From NCBI GenBank assembly GCA_964449325.1, contig CAYUYJ010000003.1, positions 62,001-126,000 on the forward strand: a stretch of 64,000 nucleotides of DNA, written 5' to 3'. This document shows, in pieces, positions 7,543 to 15,738 of the stretch (its first letter is position 1; the number at the start of each line of letters is the position of its first letter). The notes below the pieces were generated by a model that worked only from the letters and a program-made list of their open reading frames with translations, made no database searches and was not told where the DNA came from. The translations under genes were made by a program, and so were the position numbers. Source of the stretch: RGIG3002 sp964449325 (GTDB taxonomy: Bacteria > Bacillota > Clostridia > Lachnospirales > Lachnospiraceae).

Positions 7543-8883
7543 TTATAGCAGTTCTGCCATATATAAAGGCAGATGTATGATTCCGTCTTTGATCATGACG
7601 TCTTTGGTATAAAGAATATATGCGTTACCAATGACGGATGAGAAATGCTTTCGGAATTTATCCAAAGAAGAATGGGAACGATAGTTGCCGGATTTGACTT
7701 CAACGGGGGCGATTTTCTTTCCTTCCGTAATCAGGAAATCAATCTCCATGTGGTTTTCCCGATGCTGACTATCAGAACGGGAGTAGAAATACAGCCGTTG
7801 CCGACCATGGCGAAGCATTTGCGCAACAATGTTTTCCATCAGCATTCCCTCATTAATATTCAGCTTATCAAAGAGGATTGCACGATATAGTTCGTTGTCA
7901 GTATATTTTTTATCCTGGAATGTGTGGGTCACGAGCAGGCCTGTATCTGCCATATAGCACTTTTGTGTAGTGTTGTCGGCACTCAGTGCAAGTCCGATAT
8001 GCGGGTCTGTTGCATTGAAACAGGCATTTATGATCATAGCTTCATTCAGCCACACAAAGGAATCTTCAAAAGTTCGAAAGCGAGCCTGTTTTCCGAGAGA
8101 AGAAAGCTTATATTTTTTTTCTTTTTTGGAAAGCTGTCCCGGAATACCATCAAAAACGGCGAACACCTTGTCCTCATATCCCGCTGCGAATTTTGCGACA
8201 TCCTCTCGGTAAAGTTTCAGAATTCGGCGCTTGGCAACATCGGATGCCTCGAAGTCTTTGCCGTTCATGTAGGCAAGAACAGACTGGGGCATACCGCCTA
8301 CGAGGATGTACTGACGGAAATCGTTCATTATCTTTCGGTGAAGAGCTGCTCCAAGAGGTTTCTTTGTTTCAAAGCAATGCCGAATTAACGGATATGTCGC
8401 ATCGTCGCCCATTGCCCAAAGGAATTCTTCAAAGTCCAATGGAAACATCTCGATGTGATCCTCTTCAGAAGGGATAATAATATCCTGTACATTTTTTTTC
8501 AGTCGAATCAGCGAGCCCGTCTCAAGGAAGTCAAACCGACCATCAGCTACAAGGTATTTGATAAGCTGACGTGCTCGAGGATATTGCTGGACCTCATCAA
8601 AGATGATAAGCGACTCACGTTTGTGTAGGCGTGTAGCGTAAAAGGCCGCAAGCTTTGCAAAAAAAAGATCAAGATCGGAGCTGTCGTTCACAAACAGATC
8701 CAGCACATCCGTTGGAGCTTGCCCAAAGTCAATCAGAATATAGCTTTTGTATTCCGCCTTGGCAAACTCCTCAGCAATGTAACTTTTACCAACACGACGC
8801 GCTCCGTCGATCATCATGGCGGTCGTACCTTTGCTGTTATTTTTCCAGGCAACAAGCTCATCGTATATTTTTCTTTTTAACAT
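7543..8883 (-). CDS. AAA ATPase with DUF4143 (nuclease-like) C-terminal domain
   Basis: The 446-residue protein has Walker A GARRVGKS (27-34), Walker B LIIFDEVQ near 97, and a C-terminal DUF4143 region ending in a DFL...PVEVKSG segment. That segment resembles the PD-(D/E)xK core. I start at ATG 8883, where AGGAAG is well spaced, rather than at the longer frame. The family is widespread and mobile in gut bacteria; its function is unproven, with DNA- or toxin-related roles suggested. Three 33-bp-spaced repeats lie just upstream and may regulate it. Gene context is isolated, right beside the tRNA-Arg. Confidence 0.85.
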   Translation of the reverse strand: MLKRKIYDELVAWKNNSKGTTAMMIDGARRVGKSYIAEEFAKAEYKSYILIDFGQAPTDVLDLFVNDSSDLDLFFAKLAAFYATRLHKRESLIIFDEVQQYPRARQLIKYLVADGRFDFLETGSLIRLKKNVQDIIIPSEEDHIEMFPLDFEEFLWAMGDDATYPLIRHCFETKKPLGAALHRKIMNDFRQYILVGGMPQSVLAYMNGKDFEASDVAKRRILKLYREDVAKFAAGYEDKVFAVFDGIPGQLSKKEKKYKLSSLGKQARFRTFEDSFVWLNEAMIINACFNATDPHIGLALSADNTTQKCYMADTGLLVTHTFQDKKYTDNELYRAILFDKLNINEGMLMENIVAQMLRHGRQRLYFYSRSDSQHRENHMEIDFLITEGKKIAPVEVKSGNYRSHSSLDKFRKHFSSVIGNAYILYTKDVMIKDGIIHLPLYMAELL

Positions 8884-8942
8884 ATTATCACTTCCTATGT
8901 GCATAGTATATCCTTGATATGCTTTGATTATAACTTCAAGAT

Positions 8943-9024
8943 CACAAAAAAGCAAGTTTATATATTCTAATTATGCACAAAAAAGCAAGTTAATGATTTA
9001 ACAATTCCCACGAAAAAGCAAATT
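8943..9024. repeat. Three 16-bp direct repeats at 33-bp spacing
   Basis: Copies begin at 8943, 8976 and 9009. The first two are identical (CACAAAAAAGCAAGTT); the third is CACGAAAAAGCAAATT. The 33-bp period is near three helical turns, so a regulator could bind one DNA face. They lie in the promoter region of the DUF4143 ATPase. Confidence 0.75.
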
Positions 9025-9033
9025 TGTGACAAA

Positions 9034-9157
9034 TTACTCCGGCACCAGTACACAGGCGCAGTACCCCGGCTGTGGCTGATAGCAGTAAATACTTAAGTTT
9101 TTATCGATTTCCGGGCTGTAATTATGGAGCGTGTGCTGCGAACCGTTTAGTGCTACA
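9034..9157 (-). pseudogene. Possible C-terminal remnant of an effector-binding (GyrI/AraC-type) protein
   Basis: On the minus strand an open stretch ends ...SIYCYQPQPGYCACVLVPE-stop. It has the flavour of the C-terminus of small-molecule effector-binding domains. No start or upstream domain is present. Recognition is weak and rests on that tail only. Confidence 0.3.
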
Positions 9158-9341
9158 TCTGCGTAAGTAATCTTCGATTTCGCATCAGCTAAGTAAGATG
9201 AAAGAGTATGGTGTAGTGAAAAGTCAAAAAGAGGGGAAGGAAGTATATTATTCCCTTGATGATGAACATGTGGCAGAAATCTTTGCTATCACGGTAGAGC
9301 ATATTGCGCATATTGTGACGAGAAAACCTGCATTGCAATGA
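9129..9341 (+). pseudogene. Remnant of an ArsR/SmtB-family repressor
   Basis: The frame reads LHLRK-stop-SSISHQLSKMKEYGVV then KSQKEGKEVYYSLDDEHVAEIF and ends PALQ-stop at 9341. This is the recognition helix, wing and C-terminal helix of an ArsR-family winged helix. The N-terminus is missing and a TAA interrupts the HTH at 9168, so it cannot make a full repressor. ATG 9198 could still start a 47-residue fragment. It abuts a truncated hydrolase without a clean boundary. Confidence 0.75.
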
Positions 9342-9971
9342 CCGGATTCCTTAGAAAAGATAGCTATGACAGGGATTTCCACCGGAGCAGGATATACCCT
9401 TGTCTGTGCATCCAGAATACCGGAGATCACCTGCGTAATTCCGGTTGTTCTGTATGATTATGTAATGGAAGGTGTTAGTTCTTCAAACAAACGACTTCAT
9501 TGCTCGGTATATACATATAATGGAGAGAATGTTCCTTATACACAGTTGGGAATACTTGATCAGGGGATGCTCAACTGGTTGAAAATGGAAGTGAAAGCAG
9601 ATTGCTATGGAATAAAAGGATTTATGAGATTTGGCTATGACCCGGTAGAAAAAGAGTTGAATCCTGAATCTAGAATTGAGGTCGAAAATATGAATGCTGA
9701 CGTATTGTTACTTGCTGCAAAAGATGATGACTGTTGGCCCTCTGATGTTGCAATGAAAAGGATGGTAGAAGTGCTGGTGGCAAACAATTATCCACATCAT
9801 GTGGAGTATCATATGCAAAAACATATATTCCTTCGTAAGGAAACACTGGCAACCGGCGGAAGTATGTGTGATTGCACATATATCAGCAAAGATATTGCAA
9901 CAAGGGAAGAATTACAGGCCATTGAAGATGACATGGGAAATGAAGCGAAACGAGGAGGGATTGTTCTATGA
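9342..9971 (+). pseudogene. N-terminally truncated acyl-CoA thioesterase/BAAT-type hydrolase
   Basis: The open frame from 9342 (ATG at 9366, about 201 residues) matches the C-terminal catalytic domain of BAAT/acyl-CoA thioester hydrolases. It has a nucleophile elbow GISTGAG at its very start, LLLAAKDDDCWPS with the acid Asp, and a His in MQKHIF. The strands preceding the elbow are absent because the frame runs straight out of the ArsR remnant. An active enzyme is therefore unlikely. The gene ends with an ATGA overlap onto a methyltransferase fragment. Confidence 0.7.
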
Positions 9972-10219
9972 ATAAGATTTCCAAATACATCAGTTCACAA
10001 TTCAAGAATCCCAGAGGATTTTTCGGTGTCATCATAAGCTTGATTCAGAATGTGCTCAATAGAGCGATGTATAAAAACGCTGCCATATTGGTTAATTTGC
10101 AGCAAAATGAAAGAATATTAGACATCGGTTACGGAAATGGATATCTGGTACAAAAACTATATAAAAAACAGGTGGTTGATCTATACTCAGCTTTATATAT
10201 TTATGTAAACACGAGATAA
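9968..10219 (+). pseudogene. SAM-dependent methyltransferase, 3'-truncated
   Basis: The first ~65 residues follow a small class I methyltransferase family up to motif I (ILDIGYGNGYLVQKLYKK), which binds S-adenosylmethionine. The sequence then leaves the family pattern and stops at 83 residues, where about 200 are expected. It is probably inactive. Coupling to the upstream hydrolase by ATGA shows the two were once a functional operon. Confidence 0.7.
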
Positions 10220-10497
10220 ATTTGGATAAATAATGGTGAAGGCTAGAAAAATCAAGACTTTCCTTGACTTAGATTTACAGATAATGATTTGTGTTTTCTG
10301 CATGGATTGTGAAATGGCAGCCATTTGTGAACCCGATGGAACGCAATGGTTGAACCCTCAGTTGTGTTCAATGCTATCGAACCAGAAATTGCATCTTTTT
10401 TATGAACGCTATTGGTTTTTTCGGTAAAACCAATATACTATAATTGACGTTATAGAATAAGTGTTATAGAATATGAATTACAGATAGGAGGAGCATT
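10220..10497. other. 278-bp gap between methyltransferase remnant and TetR gene
   Basis: No convincing gene is seen; a 64-codon open frame here lacks any recognisable pattern. A hairpin (ATTGGTTTT / AAAACCAAT, 10411-10434) and the tetR promoter are the only structures. Confidence 0.5.
10444..10472 (+). promoter_or_regulatory. Promoter with repeated TTATAGAATA, upstream of tetR operon
   Basis: TTGACG (10444-10449), a 17-bp spacer and TAGAAT (10467-10472) form a good promoter. The motif GTTATAGAATA occurs twice, 14 bp apart, across the spacer and -10, and may be the operator for the TetR protein encoded just downstream. Confidence 0.6.
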
Positions 10498-11088
10498 ATG
10501 CCACCGAAAGCGAAGTTTACAAAGGAACAGATCACCAAAGCAGCACTTGGCGTTGTTTCTGAAAAAGGAGCGCAGGCACTTACTGCTAAGGAGCTGGGTG
10601 CCGCTCTTGGCACATCCACCACTCCGATTTTTACAGTGTTCAATTCTATGCAGGAAGTTCAGTATGCAGTGAGGCTCGCTGCTATGGAGCGATTTGAAGA
10701 ATACGCACACAAAACGGCACATATCAAGCCTGTTTTTAAGCAGATTGGTATGCGGATGATTCTGTTTGCTAAGGAAGAACCAAATCTGTACCAACTCATT
10801 TTTACGTCTTCCATCAGCGAAGCACAGACCTTTGATGATATTTACAGTCACTTGGGTTCGATTGCCGATGAATGCCTGGATGTACTTCAAAAAGACTATG
10901 ATTTGAACAAAGATAATGCCAAAACTATGTTCGAGCACGTATGGATTCACACTTTCGGCATCGGTGTTCTGTGCTCCACTGGGGTATGCAATTTCTCTCA
11001 TGAACAGATTGCTGAAATGCCGACACAGGATTTTACCGCCATGATGATGCTGATGAAATCCGGTAAACCCAATCAGCCTACGATGTAG
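10498..11088 (+). CDS. TetR/AcrR-family transcriptional regulator
   Basis: The 196-residue protein begins with a TetR helix-turn-helix (about residues 10-55, with ALTAKELGAALGTSTTPIFTVF) followed by an all-helical ligand domain. The GGAGGAG ribosome binding site is strong. It leads an operon of four membrane or membrane-linked genes, so it most likely represses itself and them. The ligand is unknown. Cys occurs late (CSTGVC), which may or may not be functional. Confidence 0.85.
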   Translation: MPPKAKFTKEQITKAALGVVSEKGAQALTAKELGAALGTSTTPIFTVFNSMQEVQYAVRLAAMERFEEYAHKTAHIKPVFKQIGMRMILFAKEEPNLYQLIFTSSISEAQTFDDIYSHLGSIADECLDVLQKDYDLNKDNAKTMFEHVWIHTFGIGVLCSTGVCNFSHEQIAEMPTQDFTAMMMLMKSGKPNQPTM

Positions 11089-11107
11089 AAGGTGGAGAGA
11101 TGAGTTT

Positions 11108-11557
11108 ATGAAACCACTGAAAAGCATACTTACAATACTGCTGTGTACGGTAGTGTTGCTATTTTCTGTCTTTCTGATTGGCAGATACGGCTGGAAGTTG
11201 GGCGGCTTCAGTATTTGCGAGAGCGCCGGAATCGAGCAGGTGAATGTAGAAGAAGATCATGTTCGGATTCGTGGCTTTTACCCCGGGTCTTTCCCACAGG
11301 GATTCTTGGGATACCATGCAGATCAGGTTGACAGCACCTTATATGTGGGATTTAAGTTTAGCGGCCTATTCGGCATCTTTGAAACCGGGGATTTTGATAT
11401 TACAATTCCTACCAAAGGAACCGTCTCGCGGGTCGTGGTCAAAAGTGGTGAACAGGAATATCCCATCTGGTTCGAAGAAGAGGATTCGCTTTCAGAGGAA
11501 GCGGAAGCAGCGGAAAACGGAATCTATGTCCGTTTGGAATGGGAAGGGGAAAAATAA
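11108..11557 (+). CDS. Single-pass membrane-anchored protein, unknown
   Basis: The 149-residue protein has one N-terminal hydrophobic helix (about 6-27) and an extracytoplasmic beta-rich domain with acidic patches (EEEDSLSEEAEAAE). The Cys near 37 is not in a lipobox context, so it is not an obvious lipoprotein. I do not recognise the family. It is the second gene of a TetR-led operon and lies 5 bp before the next membrane gene. Confidence 0.65.
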   Translation: MKPLKSILTILLCTVVLLFSVFLIGRYGWKLGGFSICESAGIEQVNVEEDHVRIRGFYPGSFPQGFLGYHADQVDSTLYVGFKFSGLFGIFETGDFDITIPTKGTVSRVVVKSGEQEYPIWFEEEDSLSEEAEAAENGIYVRLEWEGEK

Positions 11558-11561
11558 GGAG

Positions 11562-11939
11562 ATGAAAGGGAAAATGAAGAAACGATTCTTTATCACAGCC
11601 TGTGTGCTGAGTGTTGCGGCTGTTGGTTTTGCGATTTTCGCCATGGGGCATCCGGAACTGTCCTTCCCGTGGGATAATTGGGTGACAGGCATCCTTTACG
11701 GGTTGTATGCGGATACAGTGGTGTTGCTGTTTATCCTTGCATTTGGCAAAAAAATGACCCTGCTAAACATTTTATCGATTATTCTATTGCTTGGAGCAGT
11801 TTTCTTCCTGGTGCAATCGATTTTGAACCTGTTTCCTGACGGGCATACCAACTGGTGCCTGCCCCTTGCACAGGGACTCACCTGCATTGCGCTTTTCCTG
11901 AATTTGGCTCAAATAAGGAAGAACAGGCAGGAACGTTGA
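11562..11939 (+). CDS. Small four-helix membrane protein, unknown
   Basis: The start is set at ATG 11562 behind AAGGAG; longer frames merely shadow the upstream gene. The product of 125 residues has four hydrophobic helices and a short basic tail (RKNRQER). No family is recognised. Tight spacing with neighbours implies operon expression under the TetR regulator. Confidence 0.6.
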   Translation: MKGKMKKRFFITACVLSVAAVGFAIFAMGHPELSFPWDNWVTGILYGLYADTVVLLFILAFGKKMTLLNILSIILLLGAVFFLVQSILNLFPDGHTNWCLPLAQGLTCIALFLNLAQIRKNRQER

Positions 11940-11955
11940 CTATGGAGAATTACTT

Positions 11956-12699
11956 GTGCCGCCGGCCAAAGGCAGCGGAATACTCGTAGCCTATTTGAAT
12001 ACCGTGCGGCTTGCAAAGAAGGCTGGGCAGAGTCAGGAACCGGTTTTTACTTTTTTGATTATCGGCGTTGGTTCCGGCATCATCGGTGCAAAATTGATGT
12101 ATTACATCACCGTTTTGGACGAGATTATTGCTAACCCAAAGACCTTACTGAATCTGACTGATGGTTTTGTGGTTTACGGAGGTATCATTGCCGGTATTCT
12201 TGGTGCATGGGCTTACTCCCGCTATAAAAACCTTCTATTTTTAAATTATTTGGACGCTACAGTACCTTCTGTTGCACTCGCACAAGGATTTGGACGCATC
12301 GGCTGTTTTCTTGCAGGCTGCTGCTACGGAATGGAAACGGATAGTTCGTTTTCCGTCACTTTCACTCATTCTGCCTATGCACCAAACAATGTGCCATTAT
12401 TTCCCTCTCAGCTTGTTTCAAGTGCCTTTGATTTTGTGCACTTTTTTGTATTATGTGCCCTCTTCAAACGCAATAAAACACCGGGGAAAATCGGTGCTTT
12501 TTATCTTATCTTTTACAGTATAGGCCGCTTTATCATTGAATGCTTCCGCGGCGATTTGGAACGCGGTAGTGTAGGTGTTCTGTCTACCTCTCAATTTGTT
12601 TCTATTTTTGTAACGATTGCAGGAATTGCAATGCTTTTTCTGTTGGGCAGAAAAGAAAAACAGGGAAAAACTTATATGAAACGAAATTCTAAGTCGTAA
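11956..12699 (+). CDS. Lgt-like (prolipoprotein diacylglyceryl transferase family) membrane protein
   Basis: The 247-residue polytopic protein follows Lgt architecture: YGGIIAGILGA where Lgt has HGG, GRIGCFLAGCCYG (113-125) at the Lgt signature GRxGNFxNxExxG, and a late GRFIIECFRGD. The key Lgt His and signature Asn and Glu are replaced (Tyr, Cys117, Cys122/123), so a normal lipoprotein-modifying activity is doubtful. The GTG start at 11956 removes the usual first transmembrane helix, suggesting an N-terminal truncation or shift. It is embedded in a TetR-controlled operon, not the housekeeping lgt locus. Confidence 0.75.
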   Translation: MPPAKGSGILVAYLNTVRLAKKAGQSQEPVFTFLIIGVGSGIIGAKLMYYITVLDEIIANPKTLLNLTDGFVVYGGIIAGILGAWAYSRYKNLLFLNYLDATVPSVALAQGFGRIGCFLAGCCYGMETDSSFSVTFTHSAYAPNNVPLFPSQLVSSAFDFVHFFVLCALFKRNKTPGKIGAFYLIFYSIGRFIIECFRGDLERGSVGVLSTSQFVSIFVTIAGIAMLFLLGRKEKQGKTYMKRNSKS

Positions 12700-12712
12700 A
12701 GGAGATTATCTT

Positions 12713-13276
12713 ATGAAATCATTACAAACAATTCAAAAGACCTTCCGCGTCTTTCAAACTCTTAGCAAAATTGCCATGATTCTTTCTTTTGTCTGGGCAG
12801 GACTGGCTGCACTGGGACTGCTGTGCGGCATGGTATGGTATTTTGGCGGCAATGTCGTGGGTGTCAATCAGGAACTTCTGTATTCCCTGACTGTAACCGG
12901 CGGACTGACGGAAATGATGGGTGTTCTTCTGGTTGATATGATTCTCGCCCTGACAGACGGCATCCTGCTTGTATTTGCTCTGCGTTATTTCAAATCGGAA
13001 CAGACGGACGGCACGCCTTTTACCCAGCGTGGAGCAGACCGGGTTTTACGCCTTGGTATCCTCACCATCGTTCTGCCTCTGGTGGCGGCGATTCTTTCAG
13101 CTATCGTGTGCGAATTCTTGACTCTGTCGCAGGATGCTGTCAGGGATTGGGGCAATCTCAACAGTCTGACTATGGGCATTGTGCTGATCCTGGCATCTCT
13201 GATTTTCCGCTATGGTGCGGAATTGGAAACGACGTGTGATTCGGATAGTATTGAGAAATTAGATTCAACGAATTAA
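12713..13276 (+). CDS. DUF2975-like four-helix membrane protein
   Basis: The 187-residue protein has helices near 20-45, 60-85, 115-140 and 150-170, with the loop FKSEQTDGTPFTQRGADRVLRLG that resembles DUF2975-type proteins. Function is unknown. It is the last gene of the TetR operon and is followed by a strong terminator. AAAGGAG precedes the start. Confidence 0.65.
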   Translation: MKSLQTIQKTFRVFQTLSKIAMILSFVWAGLAALGLLCGMVWYFGGNVVGVNQELLYSLTVTGGLTEMMGVLLVDMILALTDGILLVFALRYFKSEQTDGTPFTQRGADRVLRLGILTIVLPLVAAILSAIVCEFLTLSQDAVRDWGNLNSLTMGIVLILASLIFRYGAELETTCDSDSIEKLDSTN

Positions 13277-13397
13277 AAGTCGTTATTCGTCGTGTTGCTA
13301 TTTGATAGAATAAGATTCTATGACATTATCATCAATAGGATAATGATATACTTTTTGTCCGTAAAAAAGACGGTGAAAAGGCAATCGGAGTAAATAG

Positions 13398-13440
13398 ATA
13401 GACAACGTAAATCAGTAGAGATTGTACGTTGTCTATTTTA
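13398..13440 (+). terminator. Intrinsic terminator of the TetR/Lgt-like operon
   Basis: A perfect 12-bp stem (ATAGACAACGTA with TACGTTGTCTAT) with a 15-nt loop is followed by TTTTA. The rest of the 315-bp gap (13277-13591) shows no gene. Confidence 0.85.
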
Positions 13441-13591
13441 ATTGTTTAGAATATTAGATTAAGATTTTACTATTTTAATAAAAAATAGAAAAAGTTTATT
13501 GGCAGACTATCTTTTGACCAGGATGAGTTGTTATACATATTAGAATGGAATAAACGTTTACAACATTACATATATGGGAAAGGAGGATATT

Positions 13592-14146
13592 GTGGATGAT
13601 TTTCTTTTAATGCTGAAAATGAAACAGGGGAATGAAGATGCCTTTGAGAAGTTTGTCCGGAAATACTATTCACAGATATTGCAATATTGTAGGTATCATT
13701 GTTTTGATATGGAATATGCGGAAGATTTGACACAAGAAACCTTTCTCAAATTCTTTGGCAGTTTACAATCTTATCGTCATATGGGAAAAACAAAAAATTA
13801 TCTTTATACCATTGCCGGAAATCTTTGTAAAAACGTAGCAAAGAAGAAAAAAGAAATGCCGGTAGAACAAGATGTATTGGAACAGGAAATTGGTTTTAGC
13901 GATGTGATGGAGAGGACAGAAACAAAAATTTGTATTGAACAAGCTCTGGATGAACTTTTACCGGAACTTCGGGAAATTATTATTCTGTTCTATTTTCAGG
14001 AATGTAAGCTTGTAGAAATTGCGGATATATTGCAGATTAGTTTGCCTTTAGTCAAATATCGGCTGAGAAGGGCAAAAGAAGAATTAAGGAGGCTGCTTGG
14101 GAAGGAGGAAAAGGATGGAACTGGAGAAAGAACTTCGGCTATATAA
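13592..14146 (+). CDS. ECF-type RNA polymerase sigma factor
   Basis: The preferred start is GTG 13592 (MDDFLLMLKMKQGN), with AGGAGG 5 nt upstream; an ATG 18 bp earlier overlaps that site. The ~184-residue protein has sigma region 2 (about 8-75, with YAEDLTQETFLKFF) and region 4 (about 115-170, ending in an HTH). ECF factors direct RNA polymerase to a small set of promoters and are normally held by an anti-sigma factor. The next gene, a membrane protein with a cytoplasmic N-terminus, is the natural candidate for that role. Confidence 0.88.
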   Translation: MDDFLLMLKMKQGNEDAFEKFVRKYYSQILQYCRYHCFDMEYAEDLTQETFLKFFGSLQSYRHMGKTKNYLYTIAGNLCKNVAKKKKEMPVEQDVLEQEIGFSDVMERTETKICIEQALDELLPELREIIILFYFQECKLVEIADILQISLPLVKYRLRRAKEELRRLLGKEEKDGTGERTSAI

Positions 14147-14879
14147 GGAACAGAGAGCCGTCGCAGTAAAGGAAGAAAAAATATTGGAAACTACCAGAAA
14201 ATCGAAGGAAATGTTTTTACTATGTGAGCAGGAACACTCTATTCATTATTTTGAGTTTTTGATTGCACAATTTCGGTTAATAAGGAAAAGATGGTGGGTA
14301 TTGCAGACTTTTATGTTAGGTCTGGTTTCTATTATTTTACCAAATATACAGGATAAGGTTTTCATGTTGAGAATATTGGGTGTAATAGGAGTCTTATTCG
14401 TGGTATTGATTATACCTGAATTCTGGAAAAATAAATACTATGGCTGTATGCAAGTGGAAGGTACATGTCTTTATTCCTTGCGGCAGATATATACAGCAAG
14501 AATGATTTGGTTTGGCATGATTGATATGTTTATCTTAACCTGCTTTTGTATAACCATCCGTGGGAAATTAGGTCTTGCAATAGTGGAACTTTTGATACAA
14601 TTTTTTTTCCCGATGTTAGTTGCTGCTTGTATTTGCTTTGGTACATTATGCAGTAATACACTAGCAAATGAAGGGACAACAATATTGTTTTGCTTACTGT
14701 GGAATGCAGTATGGTGCTTCATTATTTTAAATGAAACAGTATATAAGGCAATTACTTTTCCGATTTGGTGTGGGTTGTTCGGTTTTTTCGTGGCGTTTTT
14801 AGCAGGAAATGTTTATAAAACAATACATGATTGTAATAAATACTGGGAGGCGGACTTTAGTGGAATTACAAATGGTTAA
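14115..14879 (+). CDS. Six-helix membrane protein; candidate anti-sigma factor/ABC partner
   Basis: The start at ATG 14115 follows AAGGAGG and overlaps the sigma gene by 32 bp in another frame. The 254-residue product has a ~65-residue charged cytoplasmic head (ELEKELRLYKEQR) and six hydrophobic helices. No zinc-finger anti-sigma motif (HxxxCxxC) is visible. Translational coupling to the sigma gene and to an ABC ATPase suggests it either restrains the sigma factor or forms part of the exporter. Both readings are inference. Confidence 0.6.
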   Translation: MELEKELRLYKEQRAVAVKEEKILETTRKSKEMFLLCEQEHSIHYFEFLIAQFRLIRKRWWVLQTFMLGLVSIILPNIQDKVFMLRILGVIGVLFVVLIIPEFWKNKYYGCMQVEGTCLYSLRQIYTARMIWFGMIDMFILTCFCITIRGKLGLAIVELLIQFFFPMLVAACICFGTLCSNTLANEGTTILFCLLWNAVWCFIILNETVYKAITFPIWCGLFGFFVAFLAGNVYKTIHDCNKYWEADFSGITNG

Positions 14880-15738
14880 TTTAACAAAATGCTTTAGAGA
14901 TTTTAAAGCAGTGGATGATATGAATATTAGGATTACAAATGGGGTGTATGGACTTTTGGGTGTTAATGGTGCCGGAAAGACTACCTTAATGAGAATGATA
15001 TGTACTCTGCTTACACCCACAAGTGGACAAATTTTGTGTGATGGAAAAGATATTCAGAAAATGGAAGGAGAGTATCGAAATCTTTTAGGGTATTTACCAC
15101 AGGAATTTGGTTTTTATCCGGAATTCACGGTGAAGGATTATCTTTTGTATATAGCGAGTTTAAAAGGCATTCGTCCTATTGTTGCAAAGAAAAGAGTGAA
15201 GAAACTGTTGGAGCAGGTGGGGCTTAGCAAAGCTGCCAACAAAAAAATGAAAAAACTGTCCGGTGGTATGAAACGTAGAGTTGGAATTGCACAGGCAATA
15301 TTAAATAATCCGAAAATATTGATATTGGATGAACCTACAGCCGGACTTGATCCAACGGAAAGGGTGCGTTTTCGCAATCTGATCAGTGAGCTTTCTGAGG
15401 AACGAATAGTCATATTGTCCACGCATATTGTTTCAGATGTTGAATATATAGCAAATGAAATATGGCTAATGAAGAATGGAAGGTTGGTACAGCAGGGAAG
15501 TCTGAATGATGTTTTAGATTCTATGCCTGAAAAGGTCTGGTCCCTTGTTACATCGCAGGCAGAAGCGGCAAGGCTGATGAAACAGTACAAGGTTTCTAAT
15601 GTGAAAACGGGCAGGGACGGTGTAGAATTACGTATTATTTCAGCGCAGCCGCCTTCTGCTTATGCAGAAGTGGTGCAACCTAATTTAGAGGATGTATTCT
15701 TATATTATTTTGGTGAAAAGGGTGGTGAAATGGAATGA
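14860..15738 (+). CDS. ABC transporter ATP-binding protein
   Basis: GTG 14860 with GGGAGG upstream is the likely start. The 292-residue ATPase has Walker A GVNGAGKTT (34-42), the Q-loop in LPQEFGF, the signature LSGGMKRR, Walker B ILILDEPTAGLDP and an H-loop STHIVSD. The order is of the DrrA/CcmA/NatA export class. A C-terminal accessory domain follows from about 215. It pairs with the permease that starts in an ATGA overlap. Confidence 0.92.
   Translation: MELQMVNLTKCFRDFKAVDDMNIRITNGVYGLLGVNGAGKTTLMRMICTLLTPTSGQILCDGKDIQKMEGEYRNLLGYLPQEFGFYPEFTVKDYLLYIASLKGIRPIVAKKRVKKLLEQVGLSKAANKKMKKLSGGMKRRVGIAQAILNNPKILILDEPTAGLDPTERVRFRNLISELSEERIVILSTHIVSDVEYIANEIWLMKNGRLVQQGSLNDVLDSMPEKVWSLVTSQAEAARLMKQYKVSNVKTGRDGVELRIISAQPPSAYAEVVQPNLEDVFLYYFGEKGGEME

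Noticed and set aside
8943..9024. CRISPR array
   Set aside because: Repeats are 16 bp with 17-bp gaps, only three units and no cas genes; the pattern fits operators.
10233..10427. 64-codon open frame after the methyltransferase remnant
   Set aside because: No ribosome binding site, no recognisable pattern and it ends in a hairpin; treated as non-coding.
11259..11561. N-terminal extension of the 11562 membrane protein
   Set aside because: The upstream part overlaps the preceding gene in another frame; AAGGAG precedes ATG 11562.
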